Source: Pontibacter liquoris | Lineage (GTDB): Bacteria > Bacteroidota > Bacteroidia > Cytophagales > Hymenobacteraceae | NCBI RefSeq assembly: GCF_022758235.1 | Contig: NZ_JALEBG010000001.1 | Span: 2,232,001-2,296,000, forward strand | Length of the DNA: 64,000 nt | Reading direction: 5' to 3' | Shown: one piece after another, positions 1 to 8,357 of the stretch | How positions within the stretch are numbered: position 1 is the first letter of the stretch | How the letters are laid out: each line of letters begins with the position of its first letter | Made by a program: the position numbers and the translations under genes | Notes under the pieces: model-generated | What the model saw: only the letters and a program-made list of their open reading frames with translations | Databases searched by the model: none | Told to the model about the DNA's origin: nothing

Positions 1-38
1 CTATCGATAGATTCTCTTTTTATAACTTTATTATTTTC

Positions 39-46
39 TAGCTTTG
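39..46 (+). promoter_or_regulatory. Possible -7 promoter element (TAGCTTTG)
   Basis: TAGCTTTG matches the Bacteroidota sigma-A -7 consensus TAnnTTTG and lies 23 bp before the start codon of the HD-domain gene. I see no convincing -33 TTG at the usual distance. A 10-bp palindrome CTATCGATAG occupies positions 1-10. Confidence 0.3.
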
Positions 47-68
47 GCCAAAACAGCTGCATTACCTT

Positions 69-725
69 ATGAGTAACACTCAGGATATTATTAACGCAAC
101 AGAAGACTATGTAAAAGCCTTACTAACAGGCGAAGGATCAGGGCACGATTGGTGGCACATTTATCGCGTCTGGCACAATGCCAAAGCCATTGCAGCCCAC
201 GAGCAGGCCGATCTATTCGTTGTTGAACTGGCCGCTCTGCTGCATGACGTGGGCGATCATAAATTCCATAACGGGGATGAAACAGTGGGGCCGCGCATGG
301 CGCAACAGTGGCTCGAAAGCCTTAAAGTGGCGCCTGAAAATATTGCATCTATCTGCCTTATCATAAAAGAACTATCTTATAAAGGTGCCGGCACTTCTTC
401 GGCCATGAGCAGCCTGGAAGGCTGCATTGTGCAAGATGCCGACAGGCTGGATGCGATTGGGGCGATCGGTATTGCGCGCACATTTGCCTATGGCGGCCAC
501 AAGAACCGGGAGATGTATAATCCTGAAATCATGCCCGAACTGCACGACACGTTTGAAGCCTATAAAGCTAGTACGGCGCCTACTATAAACCATTTCTACG
601 AGAAGCTTTTACTGCTCAAAGACCGCATGCATACCCGCACAGCCAAAGAAATCGCACAGCAGCGGCACCAGTTCATGGAAAGCTTTCTGGCGCAGTTTTA
701 TGCTGAGTGGGACGCATTGCGTTGA
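69..725 (+). CDS. HD-domain phosphohydrolase (YpgQ/YedJ-like)
   Basis: A 218-aa soluble protein of the HD superfamily. Metal-binding residues are visible in order: a His-Asp-x-x-His block near residues 26-30, the diagnostic HD pair at 59-60 inside ALLHDVGDHKF, and a later acidic QDADRLDAIG segment near 123-132. The length and the spacing of these blocks fit the YpgQ/YedJ group, whose B. subtilis member is reported to hydrolyse nucleoside triphosphates to monophosphates and pyrophosphate. The precise substrate here cannot be read from sequence. The ATG at 69 is the first in frame, with a TAGCTTTG -7 element just upstream. The gene stands alone, followed by about 740 bp without a credible gene. 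Confidence 0.85.
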   Translation: MSNTQDIINATEDYVKALLTGEGSGHDWWHIYRVWHNAKAIAAHEQADLFVVELAALLHDVGDHKFHNGDETVGPRMAQQWLESLKVAPENIASICLIIKELSYKGAGTSSAMSSLEGCIVQDADRLDAIGAIGIARTFAYGGHKNREMYNPEIMPELHDTFEAYKASTAPTINHFYEKLLLLKDRMHTRTAKEIAQQRHQFMESFLAQFYAEWDALR

Positions 726-1469
726 TCTTAGTTGAAGCAATAGTTTACAAGAACTACTTTATACTATAGCTTTAAACTGACCAATGGTTCTCTGCCCCTT
801 TTAAGTGTCGGACCAGTGCCTGCTGTTTCTCTGATGGCGCCAATCTTTGGATTGGTACCTTTTATCATAATAGGTCTCTGACTGCATGAGCTCGCAGAGA
901 CCTTATATGGCGTATGGAGGGGCTTTTACACCAAGCTATGCTTTGGCCTTTGGACCAGCGGGTTACAAATTCGACACTATTCTAAAACACTGGTTTCAAA
1001 ACTGCGCCAGAGAAAGTATGAATCAGCCATGCCGCAAGTTTAGCAAGAGCGCAACTTGTGGCTGTACAGGAAGCCAGTTTGCAACTGGCGGATCATCAAA
1101 CCTTATTTTGAAAATTATTCCGCGTCCCTAATGGTAATCTTTGGACAGGACGACATATTCTCGAAGTATACTTGTGCCAGTTACAAACTGGCCTACATGC
1201 TTAACTACCAGTTCCGCTGCGCTTAAACTGGCGGCATATGCGAGCAGCAAGCAACTATTAAATAAGCTTTCAAATTCTTACTCGCAGCAGTTCTTCATCT
1301 TCTATAAAAAATTTCTGCCTCATTCTTATAGCTGCAGTGTATACTATATAAAGGTGATGCCAGAACAAGTATAAAGCGTCGCGCTGCATTCCATTGGTTG
1401 CTGATTTAGCTGTTCAGAAAATAGCTGCGTAATTTAGAGCGTATACTTCATCTGCCTCAACCGCCAGCT
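726..1469. other. Gene-poor gap with clustered inverted repeats
   Basis: This 744-bp gap contains two short open frames on the plus strand whose translations look non-protein-like (Cys-rich, no family resemblance), so I do not call genes. Positions 1031-1232 hold a cluster of inverted repeats described in a separate entry. The palindromic decamer AAGTATACTT lies at 1164-1173. No terminator is evident for the upstream gene. Confidence 0.6.
1031..1232. repeat. Cluster of GCCAGTT/AACTGGC inverted repeats (REP-like)
   Basis: Four inverted repeats lie in 200 bp. GCCGCAAGTT at 1031-1040 pairs, with one mismatch, with AACTTGTGGC at 1053-1062. GCCAGTT at 1073-1079 pairs perfectly with AACTGGC at 1083-1089 across TGC. 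GCCAGTT at 1176-1182 pairs with AACTGGC at 1186-1192 across ACA. CCAGTT at 1208-1213 pairs with AACTGG at 1226-1231. Recurrence of one palindromic unit in intergenic DNA resembles a REP/BIME-type element or a degenerate repeat remnant. No transposase-like gene is adjacent. The element type is inference; the pairing is seen directly. Confidence 0.55.
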
Positions 1470-3461
1470 ATGGAAAATAATTTACTCTCTGATGTGGTCA
1501 TCATATTGGGCCTGGCGGTGGTGGTGATCCTGCTATTTCAGCGTTTCCGCCTTCCCACCATCCTGGGTTTCCTGGCAACTGGGGTCATTGCAGGTCCGCA
1601 TGGTTTAAGCCTGATCACCGAAACAGAAGATATCGAGATTCTGGCAGATATCGGCGTTATACTACTGCTCTTTATTATTGGGATGGAGTTTTCGCTCCGC
1701 AACCTGGCCCTCATCAAGCGCACGGTACTGCTCGGCGGAACTGTACAGGTGCTGGTTACCATCGGGCTGGTGGCCCTCATTATGCTCCTTTGGGACTTTA
1801 GCCCGGGCGAGGCTATCTTTATGGGGTTTCTAATTTCGCTGAGCAGTACGGCCATTGTACTGAAACTGCTCCAGGACAAGGGCGAGATTAACAGCCCGCA
1901 AGGGCGTGTAGTGCTGGGTGTGCTTATTTTCCAGGATATTGTGGTAGTGCCGATGATGCTGCTCACGCCGCTGATGGCCGGCGGATCGCAGAATATTGGC
2001 ATGGAGCTGCTGCTGATGGTGCTGAAAGGCGCCTTTATTATCGTTTTTATGCTGATTAGCGCCCGCTACCTGGTGCCCCGCCTGCTCTACCTGGTAGCCC
2101 GCACCAAAAGCAAGGAACTATTCATTCTGTCAGTAGTGGTTATTTGCTTTGCTGTGGCCTGGCTCACTTCCAGTATGGGCCTGTCCCTGGCCTTGGGGGC
2201 GTTTATGGCTGGTCTTATCATTTCCGAATCTGAGTATAGCCACCAGGCAACGAGCAACATCCTGCCTTTCCGCGAGATTTTTACCAGCTTCTTCTTTGTT
2301 TCCATTGGCATGCTGCTCGATTTCACTTTCATGCTCCAGCACCTGCCGGTTATCCTAAGCCTTACCTTACTCGTTTTCCTGCTCAAGAGCCTGGTTGCAA
2401 CATTGGCAGCCCGCCTGCTGCAATACCCGATACGCATATCGCTTCTGGTAGGCATGGCGCTGTTTCAGGTAGGTGAGTTTGCCTTTATACTTTCCAAAAC
2501 AGGCATCACTTATGGGCTGCTCACCAATCAAATCTACCAGTATTTCTTAAGCGTTTCGCTGCTGAGTATGGCGCTTACCCCCTTTATCATATCCTATGCG
2601 CAGCTCATCGCCTCACGCCTGAGTTTGTGGTTTGGTGCCGGTAAAGATGAGCTCCCTTTTACCCCACCTACAGATGCCCCGGCAGACATTCCGGGCTTGA
2701 ACGATCATATCGTCATTATCGGCTTTGGCATTAACGGACGCAATGTGGCCAAGGCAGCCAAACAGGCCAACATCCCTTATGTGGTGCTTGAGCTTAATGC
2801 CGTAACTGTGAAGCAGGAACGCAGGAAAGGTGAACCTATACTTTATGGCGATGCCGTGCATAGCAATATACTCTACCATGTCAACATTCAGCAGGCCCGG
2901 GTAGTGGTGGTGGCCATTTCGGACCCGGAAGCAACCAAGCAGATCATTGCCAGCATCCGCCAGGTGTCGGATAAAGTCCATATTATTGTGCGCACTCGTT
3001 TTGTGCAGGAAATGGAGGAGAATTACCACCTGGGGGCCGATGAGGTGATTCCGGAAGAATTTGAAACCTCCATCGAGATCTTCACGCGCGTGCTCTCCAA
3101 GTACCTGATGCCCCGCGACCAGATAGAAGCGTTCACGCAACAGATACGGGCCGATAACTATGACATGCTCCGCAGTATGGCCGGGCGCAACAGCAGCATA
3201 GGAAACTTTGAAGTGGAGCTGCCGGATATAGAAGTGGCCAGCCTGCGGGTATATACGGGCGACAGGGAGATCCTGGAAAAACCGTTACAGGAAGTTAATA
3301 TCCGTAATAAATTTAATGTTACAGTCGTAGCCCTGAAAAGAGATGGCAACACCATGCTGAACATCAATGCTAAAACGATTCTCAAACAGGGTGATGTACT
3401 CTATGTGATCGGCAAACCCGGCGATGTGATGCGCTTTAATAACTACCTGAAGAATGACTGA
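1470..3461 (+). CDS. CPA2-family monovalent cation:proton antiporter (KefB-like) with TrkA-N and TrkA-C domains
   Basis: A 663-aa inner-membrane transporter. Residues 1-390 form about twelve hydrophobic segments typical of the Na+/H+ exchanger fold, with the conserved GEFAFIL stretch near 337. Residues about 413-530 form a TrkA-N (RCK) Rossmann domain beginning HIVIIGFGINGRN, whose glycines bind NAD(H) or another nucleotide. Residues about 580-660 form a TrkA-C ligand-binding domain. Family members exchange K+ or Na+ for protons and are gated by the cytosolic RCK domain. Cation preference cannot be set from sequence. The length is standard for KefB-type proteins. It is convergent with the DUF4136 lipoprotein gene with a 15-bp gap, and no hairpin terminator is visible between them. 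Confidence 0.9.
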   Translation: MENNLLSDVVIILGLAVVVILLFQRFRLPTILGFLATGVIAGPHGLSLITETEDIEILADIGVILLLFIIGMEFSLRNLALIKRTVLLGGTVQVLVTIGLVALIMLLWDFSPGEAIFMGFLISLSSTAIVLKLLQDKGEINSPQGRVVLGVLIFQDIVVVPMMLLTPLMAGGSQNIGMELLLMVLKGAFIIVFMLISARYLVPRLLYLVARTKSKELFILSVVVICFAVAWLTSSMGLSLALGAFMAGLIISESEYSHQATSNILPFREIFTSFFFVSIGMLLDFTFMLQHLPVILSLTLLVFLLKSLVATLAARLLQYPIRISLLVGMALFQVGEFAFILSKTGITYGLLTNQIYQYFLSVSLLSMALTPFIISYAQLIASRLSLWFGAGKDELPFTPPTDAPADIPGLNDHIVIIGFGINGRNVAKAAKQANIPYVVLELNAVTVKQERRKGEPILYGDAVHSNILYHVNIQQARVVVVAISDPEATKQIIASIRQVSDKVHIIVRTRFVQEMEENYHLGADEVIPEEFETSIEIFTRVLSKYLMPRDQIEAFTQQIRADNYDMLRSMAGRNSSIGNFEVELPDIEVASLRVYTGDREILEKPLQEVNIRNKFNVTVVALKRDGNTMLNINAKTILKQGDVLYVIGKPGDVMRFNNYLKND

Positions 3462-3476
3462 TTGCTCTCCCGGGTG

Positions 3477-4067
3477 TCAGGACAATTTGCCCAGCACCTC
3501 GGCTACGAGTTTCTTTACGCTGCCATAACCGGCCTTAAAGTTGGTCACAGCTCCCTCTGACCAGCCGCGCCATACCAGCGCGTTCGTTTTAGGATTGATC
3601 ATGTCGATGATCAGCGTTCCTTCCTTGAACAGATCTACCGGGCGGTAGCCGGGCAGCCCGCCATCGTTGTAGTGATACCGGTAGCCGGCCATGTAGGCAT
3701 AACTATAGCCAAAACCCGATGCAAAGTTCTCGGGCTTGTCTTTCTCCACCGGCACCTGCACGCTCACATCGTAAGCCAGCAACACGTCCGGGTTTTCCGT
3801 TACCGGCACCTGCTTATACCCTCTCTGCTGCAATTCTTCCATCACGGCATGCCGGATATGCTGGTCAAGGCTTGGGCTAAATCCTTTGTCATAGGTTGCC
3901 TGCGCCGGTGGCTGCTCCTGGTACCAGGCATAGGTTGTATACTTGGCCGGTTTTGCACCGGGAGCTGAAATAGCGTTTGTATGCGCGATGCCGGAGGCTA
4001 CCATGCAGGCGCTTACCAGAAAAGGCAACAACAGGTATAACCAGGCGAAAGGTATTTTTCTTTTCAT
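3477..4067 (-). CDS. DUF4136 domain-containing lipoprotein
   Basis: A 196-aa lipoprotein of the DUF4136 family. I start it at the ATG at 4067 because that places a lysine-containing n-region, a hydrophobic core and the lipobox LVSAC (Cys21) in perfect register. An earlier in-frame start at 4121 would bury the signal peptide behind 18 extra residues. The mature part shows the family pattern: a YTTYAWY-type opening, a helix followed by a YKQVP strand, then the segment from GTLIIDMINPKTNALVWRGW. The biochemical role of the family is unknown; it is presumed to be anchored in the outer or inner membrane facing the periplasm. It is convergent with the antiporter gene. Confidence 0.82.
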   Translation of the reverse strand: MKRKIPFAWLYLLLPFLVSACMVASGIAHTNAISAPGAKPAKYTTYAWYQEQPPAQATYDKGFSPSLDQHIRHAVMEELQQRGYKQVPVTENPDVLLAYDVSVQVPVEKDKPENFASGFGYSYAYMAGYRYHYNDGGLPGYRPVDLFKEGTLIIDMINPKTNALVWRGWSEGAVTNFKAGYGSVKKLVAEVLGKLS

Positions 4068-4238
4068 AGTGTTACATATCGTTTGCATATCTACGGAAGA
4101 AGCCGTGTTTTGCTGCCACAAAGGTAATAGGTTATCCGGAAGAAATGATGCTTATCATCCTTTTGCCCGGCCTTTCGGTATAACTTGCGTCCGCCAATGG
4201 CCATAAACTTTGTATTAAAATAGCAGGTATAGCATAAC

Positions 4239-5531
4239 ATGATGAACAAAAAACTACCCAACTACCATACGGCCGAAGATGCGCTGAGCATCATCAAATC
4301 CGGTGACCGCGTTTTTGTACAAGGCAGCGCTGCTACACCACAGTTCCTGATCCGGAAGCTTACCGAGCGGGCATCCGAGTTGCGGGATGTGGAAATTGTG
4401 AGCATTACGACGTACGGCGATTTCCCGCTGTCCGAAGAAAAGTACAAGGATTCGTTTTTCATCAACTCCCTTTTTGTTTCTGCCAATGTACGTGAGGCCG
4501 TAAACGGAGGGCGTGGCGATTATGTGCCCGTTTTCCTGAGCGAAATTCCCCACCTGTTCCGGTCGGACATTTTGCCAATCGATGTGGCCATTGTGCACGT
4601 TTCTCCGCCAGACAAACACGGCTTTTGCTCGCTTGGTGTTTCCGTGGATGTGGCGCGCGAAGCCGTACTGAGTGCCAAGCATGTGATCGCTCAGGTAAAT
4701 CCGCAGATGCCGCGCACCCACGGTGACGGACTGATCCAGGCTTCCCGATTCGATGTGTTGGTGGAAGTGAATGAGCCCCTGCCGGAAGTGGATTACAGCC
4801 TGCGCATGTCCAGCAAAGAGCAAACCATCGGCCGCTACATTGCCGAAATGATCGACGATGGCGCTACCCTGCAGATGGGCATCGGCGGCATACCCGATGC
4901 CGTGCTCAGCTGCCTGACCAACCATAAAGGACTGGGCATCCACACCGAAATGTTTTCGAACGGGGTAATGCCGCTGATCAAGAGCGGTGTAATCACCAAC
5001 GAGCACAAATACCGGCACCCGGGCCGCATTGCCACAGGTTTTATCGTAGGCAACCGCCAACTCTACGATTTTGTAGACGACAACCCGCTTATCCTCATGC
5101 AGCGCACTGATTACGTGAACGACGTGCGGATCATCAGCTCCAACCCGAAAGTAACTGCCATCAACAGTGCCATCGAAATTGATCTTACCGGCCAGGTTGT
5201 GTCCGATACCATTGGCACTCTGCAATACTCCGGTATTGGCGGCCAGATGGATTTTATACGGGGTGCAGCCCTCTCAAAAGGAGGTAAGCCGATCATTGCT
5301 CTGCCATCGGTGACCAACAAAGGCATTTCCCGAATCACGCCCTTCATTAACCAGGGTGCCGCGGTGACCACCACGCGCGCACACGTGCATTATGTCGTGA
5401 CCGAATTTGGGGTGGCATACCTGTACGGCAAAAACCTGCGCCAGCGGGCCCAGGCGCTGATCAATATTGCGCACCCCGATCATCGCGACCACCTGGAGGA
5501 AGAAGCCTTGAAACGCTTCCGCCATTTGTAA
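4239..5531 (+). CDS. Acetyl-CoA hydrolase/transferase family protein (4-hydroxybutyrate CoA-transferase-like)
   Basis: A 430-aa cytosolic enzyme with the two-domain architecture of family I-type CoA-transferases such as 4-hydroxybutyrate or acetate CoA-transferases. The N-terminal domain runs to about residue 190 and the acetyl-CoA hydrolase C-terminal domain covers 200-425. Visible hallmarks are the glycine-rich GIGGIPDAVL loop near 213-222 and HTEMFSNG, whose Glu237 is in position to be the glutamyl-CoA nucleophile. The VTEFGVAYLYGKNLRQRA block near the end is characteristic. It probably moves CoA between short-chain acids; the substrate is not determinable. Two adjacent ATGs (4239, 4242) are possible starts. 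A TTG and an ATAAACTTTG sequence upstream (4185-4212) are a loose promoter match. Confidence 0.86.
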   Translation: MMNKKLPNYHTAEDALSIIKSGDRVFVQGSAATPQFLIRKLTERASELRDVEIVSITTYGDFPLSEEKYKDSFFINSLFVSANVREAVNGGRGDYVPVFLSEIPHLFRSDILPIDVAIVHVSPPDKHGFCSLGVSVDVAREAVLSAKHVIAQVNPQMPRTHGDGLIQASRFDVLVEVNEPLPEVDYSLRMSSKEQTIGRYIAEMIDDGATLQMGIGGIPDAVLSCLTNHKGLGIHTEMFSNGVMPLIKSGVITNEHKYRHPGRIATGFIVGNRQLYDFVDDNPLILMQRTDYVNDVRIISSNPKVTAINSAIEIDLTGQVVSDTIGTLQYSGIGGQMDFIRGAALSKGGKPIIALPSVTNKGISRITPFINQGAAVTTTRAHVHYVVTEFGVAYLYGKNLRQRAQALINIAHPDHRDHLEEEALKRFRHL

Positions 5532-5622
5532 GCCTAGTTAGCGCAGGGCAACAACCATCTGGTGCAAAACCGGGTATGAGGGAATACTTTTAATCTGGAA
5601 GTAACTAAAACAAAAGCTAAAG

Positions 5623-6456
5623 ATGAATATTTCCGCTCATGTTCCTGCTCCACCCCCGAAATGGGTCGAGAGTTTTGCACGCTTCGGTCTCACCGCCAAA
5701 GGTGTCGTTTACTGCCTGGTAGGTATTCTGGCTTTTATGGCGGCTTTCGAGCTGGGCAATAAATCGTCGGAAGATGCTGGCAAATCGGGTGTTTTCCAGT
5801 TTATTCAGCAACAACCTTTCGGCAAAGTGCTCCTGGCCATCGTGGCCCTAGGGCTCTTCTCTTATAGTATCTGGCGCCTGATCGGCGCTATAAAGGATAC
5901 AGAAAACAAAGGAACCGGTGTAAAAGGCATTGGTGTCCGCCTGCGCTATGCCTTCAGCGGGCTGGTGTATGGTGCACTGGCGTTTCTGGCGGCAAAGATG
6001 GTGGTGGGCGCTGGAGGCAGCAGCGGCGGCGATGACTCCCGCCAGACCCTTGCCCGCGAGCTTCTGCAGCAACCCTTCGGCCAATGGCTGGTGGGCATAC
6101 TTGCTGTCGGCACAGCCATCGCCGGTGTTTACCAGATCTACCTGGGTTTATCGGATAAGTATAAAATGAAAGTACAGCAAGCTGGCTTAGCGCACCAGCA
6201 TGAACGCACCATGATCCGAGCCGGCAAAATAGGCTATGTAGCCCGGGGCATTGTGTGGCTTGTGATTGGCTATCTGTTCCTGAAAGCGGCGCTAACAGCG
6301 AATGCCAAAGAGGCGGGCGGCACTGATAATGCTTTTCAATGGCTCGAGGCCTCATCATATGGTTCTTATTTGTTGGGAGCTGTTGCCCTGGGCCTGATCT
6401 GCTACGGCGTCTTTATGTTTATGCGGGCCAAATACCAGGCGATTAACGGCGGTTAA
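5623..6456 (+). CDS. DUF1206 domain-containing membrane protein
   Basis: A 277-aa integral membrane protein built from three related two-helix repeats, the DUF1206 pattern. The repeats begin with similar phrases: FARFGLTAKGVVYCLVG near residue 15, LRYAFSGLVYGALAF near 106 and AGKIGYVARGIVWLVIG near 201. Each is followed by a QFIQQQPFG- or LLQQPFGQW-like loop and a second hydrophobic helix. Six transmembrane segments are expected. The function of the family is unknown. The gene lies 91 bp after the CoA-transferase on the same strand and could be cotranscribed. A strong hairpin terminator follows at 6489-6538. Confidence 0.85.
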   Translation: MNISAHVPAPPPKWVESFARFGLTAKGVVYCLVGILAFMAAFELGNKSSEDAGKSGVFQFIQQQPFGKVLLAIVALGLFSYSIWRLIGAIKDTENKGTGVKGIGVRLRYAFSGLVYGALAFLAAKMVVGAGGSSGGDDSRQTLARELLQQPFGQWLVGILAVGTAIAGVYQIYLGLSDKYKMKVQQAGLAHQHERTMIRAGKIGYVARGIVWLVIGYLFLKAALTANAKEAGGTDNAFQWLEASSYGSYLLGAVALGLICYGVFMFMRAKYQAINGG

Positions 6457-6488
6457 ACAGTTACCTGTTTTCCGATTTATCAAAATGT

Positions 6489-6538
6489 AACGGGCTTATA
6501 CTTGCTGAAACCAGGCAGTATAAGCCCGTTGTTTTTTT
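6489..6538 (+). terminator. Rho-independent terminator built on the AGTATAA/TTATACT word
   Basis: Perfect 14-bp arms at 6489-6502 and 6517-6530 enclose a 14-nt loop and are followed by GTTTTTTT. The inner ends of the arms are TTATACT and AGTATAA, the overrepresented word of this window in inverted orientation. Confidence 0.85.
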
Positions 6539-6744
6539 ACTGCTTCAGGCCGTCCAGGCTAAATAACCTATACCTTGTCTGTCACAGATTTATACTTGCA
6601 AAGGGATGTACCGGCTTCCTAAAGGCAAATACCCTCTTCACCTACCGGCACCCAGCCATGCACATTTATCCTTTTCAGGCACCTCACCTTGTAAAAGCAC
6701 AAAAAAAATATCATAATCATTAGAAATCATGGGTAAACCCTCCC

Positions 6745-6752
6745 TAACTTTG
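6745..6752 (+). promoter_or_regulatory. Probable -7 promoter element (TAACTTTG)
   Basis: TAACTTTG fits TAnnTTTG and lies 53 bp before the ATG of the response regulator at 6805. A -33 TTG at the expected spacing is not obvious. Confidence 0.4.
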
Positions 6753-6804
6753 GGCTAAGCAGTACCATTCATAAGTGCTGCTATACCTGCGCCCTTTAGA
6801 TTAC

Positions 6805-8163
6805 ATGAAAAACACACCCTTTAAAATTTTTATCCTGGATGATGATGTCTGGTACAGCGAATTGCTGGAATACCACCTGTCGTTAAACCCGGATTATGAG
6901 CTTAAAAAATTTCATGCTGCAAATGATTGCCTGCGGAGCATGTATGAGCGGCCTGATGTGGTGACCCTTGACTACTCGCTGCCGGATAAAAACGGAGCCG
7001 AGGTGCTTAAAAAATTAAAGGAACAGAATCCGGATACTTATGTGATCGTTATTTCGGGACAGGAAGATGTGGCAACAGCGGTGGATCTGCTTAAAAAAGG
7101 CGCTTACGACTATATTGTAAAAGACGAGGATACTCCCGAGCGGCTCTGGAATGCCATCAACAAGATCCGCGAAACCGTTTCGCTCCGCAAGGAGATCACC
7201 CAACTGCGCGAGGAGATCGGCCAGAAGTATGATTTTGGCAATGTAATCATCGGCAACAGTGAGCCGGTAAAACAGGTTTTCAGGCTTATGGAAAAGGCTT
7301 CCAAAACCAACATCACCGTTACGATCAGTGGCGAGACGGGAACCGGAAAAGAACTGGTAGCCAAAGCCATTCACTATAACAGCCCTAAAAAGAGCCGCCC
7401 ATTTGTTGCGGTAAATGTGGCCGCTATCCCCCGCGAATTGCTGGAAAGCGAGTTGTTCGGGCACGAGAAAGGGGCTTTTACAGGAGCGGTAGCCCGCAGG
7501 TTGGGCAAATTTGAAGAAGCCGATAAAGGTACTATTTTCCTGGACGAGATTGGGGAAATGGACATCAGTCTGCAGGCCAAACTCCTACGGGTACTGCAGG
7601 AAAAGGAAATCACACGCGTGGGCGGTAATGCCGTGTTGCCGGTAGAGGTCCGGATAATTGTGGCAACGCACAAGAACCTGGCCGAAGAGGTGAAAAAAGG
7701 TAACTTCCGTGAGGACCTCTATTACCGCCTGTTGGGTTTGCCCATCCAACTACCCGCGCTGCGGGAGCGGGGCGGCGACATTCTGGTGTTGGCCAAATAT
7801 TTTACAGATGCTTTTACAAAGGAAAATAAGTTGGGCAAAAAGTCCTTCTGCCCGGCTGCGCAGCAAAAGCTGCTCTCCTACTCTTATCCGGGCAATATAC
7901 GCGAGTTAAAAGCCCTGGTGGAACTGGCTGCTGTACTTTCGGATGAGGAGATCATCCAGGAACACGACATAAATTTTATGGCCAATCATGCTGATAAGGA
8001 CTTTATGGCCACAGAGCGCACCCTCAAAGCCTATACCACCGAAATCATCCAGCGCTTCCTGGATAAATACGACCACAACGTACTGTTGGTAGCTGATAAA
8101 TTAGACATTGGCAAATCCACTATTTACCGCATGATTCAAAGTAATGAGCTGCGCATCAGGTAA
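6805..8163 (+). CDS. Sigma-54-dependent response regulator (NtrC family)
   Basis: A 452-aa transcription activator. Residues 5-120 form a receiver domain with an acidic pocket (LDDD, 11-14), phosphoacceptor Asp56 in VVTLDYSLPD and a conserved Lys near 105. Residues about 145-375 form the AAA+ domain with Walker A GETGTGKE near 175, the sigma-54-contacting GAFTGA loop near 224 and Walker B TIFLDEIGEM. The C-terminus from about 415 is a Fis-type helix-turn-helix (VADKLDIGKSTIYRMI). The ATG at 6805 starts directly at the receiver, so the upstream start at 6775 is less likely. It lies 194 bp upstream of the giant hybrid kinase on the same strand, a probable cognate pair. Target promoters are not identifiable in this window. 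Confidence 0.92.
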   Translation: MKNTPFKIFILDDDVWYSELLEYHLSLNPDYELKKFHAANDCLRSMYERPDVVTLDYSLPDKNGAEVLKKLKEQNPDTYVIVISGQEDVATAVDLLKKGAYDYIVKDEDTPERLWNAINKIRETVSLRKEITQLREEIGQKYDFGNVIIGNSEPVKQVFRLMEKASKTNITVTISGETGTGKELVAKAIHYNSPKKSRPFVAVNVAAIPRELLESELFGHEKGAFTGAVARRLGKFEEADKGTIFLDEIGEMDISLQAKLLRVLQEKEITRVGGNAVLPVEVRIIVATHKNLAEEVKKGNFREDLYYRLLGLPIQLPALRERGGDILVLAKYFTDAFTKENKLGKKSFCPAAQQKLLSYSYPGNIRELKALVELAAVLSDEEIIQEHDINFMANHADKDFMATERTLKAYTTEIIQRFLDKYDHNVLLVADKLDIGKSTIYRMIQSNELRIR

Positions 8164-8234
8164 GTTCCTGCAAGTATAAAAAGCTCTAGTTGCTTCTTGG
8201 CATCCTATAGCCGGCAGGTATAAAGTAGCTGCTT

Positions 8235-8264
8235 TTGCGTCTTCAAAAGTCCTATATACGTTTG
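8235..8264 (+). promoter_or_regulatory. Bacteroidota sigma-A promoter for the hybrid kinase
   Basis: TTG at 8235-8237 (inside TTTTG) and TACGTTTG at 8257-8264 are separated by 19 bp. This is a good match to the -33 TTG / -7 TAnnTTTG consensus, about 94 bp before the kinase ATG. It suggests the kinase can be expressed independently of the response regulator. Confidence 0.55.
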
Positions 8265-8357
8265 CACTATTTTTATGAGATTTTTTAGAAATTACTGGGC
8301 TGTCAGCATATTTTAGCCACATAATTGGCTTAACTTGCCGCTGAAATTTCGATTATC

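Larger units (their letters stand above)
6457..6804. other. Intergenic region with terminator and promoter
   Basis: The first part holds the terminator of the DUF1206 gene. The rest contains a second TATACTT word near 6591 and the -7 element at 6745-6752. A short open frame at 6502-6723 begins inside the terminator stem and has no coding character. Confidence 0.6.

Noticed and set aside
886-1374. Two short plus-strand open frames in the gap after the HD-domain gene
   Set aside because: They overlap the inverted-repeat cluster, have odd composition and no family features; the second would need a TTG start. Their translation reflects the repeats.
4254-5225. 323-aa minus-strand open frame inside the CoA-transferase gene
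   Set aside because: Antisense to a well-supported enzyme; rich in His and Gln with no recognisable domain.
6502-6723. 73-aa plus-strand open frame after the DUF1206 gene
   Set aside because: Begins within the terminator stem and runs across the promoter of the response regulator.
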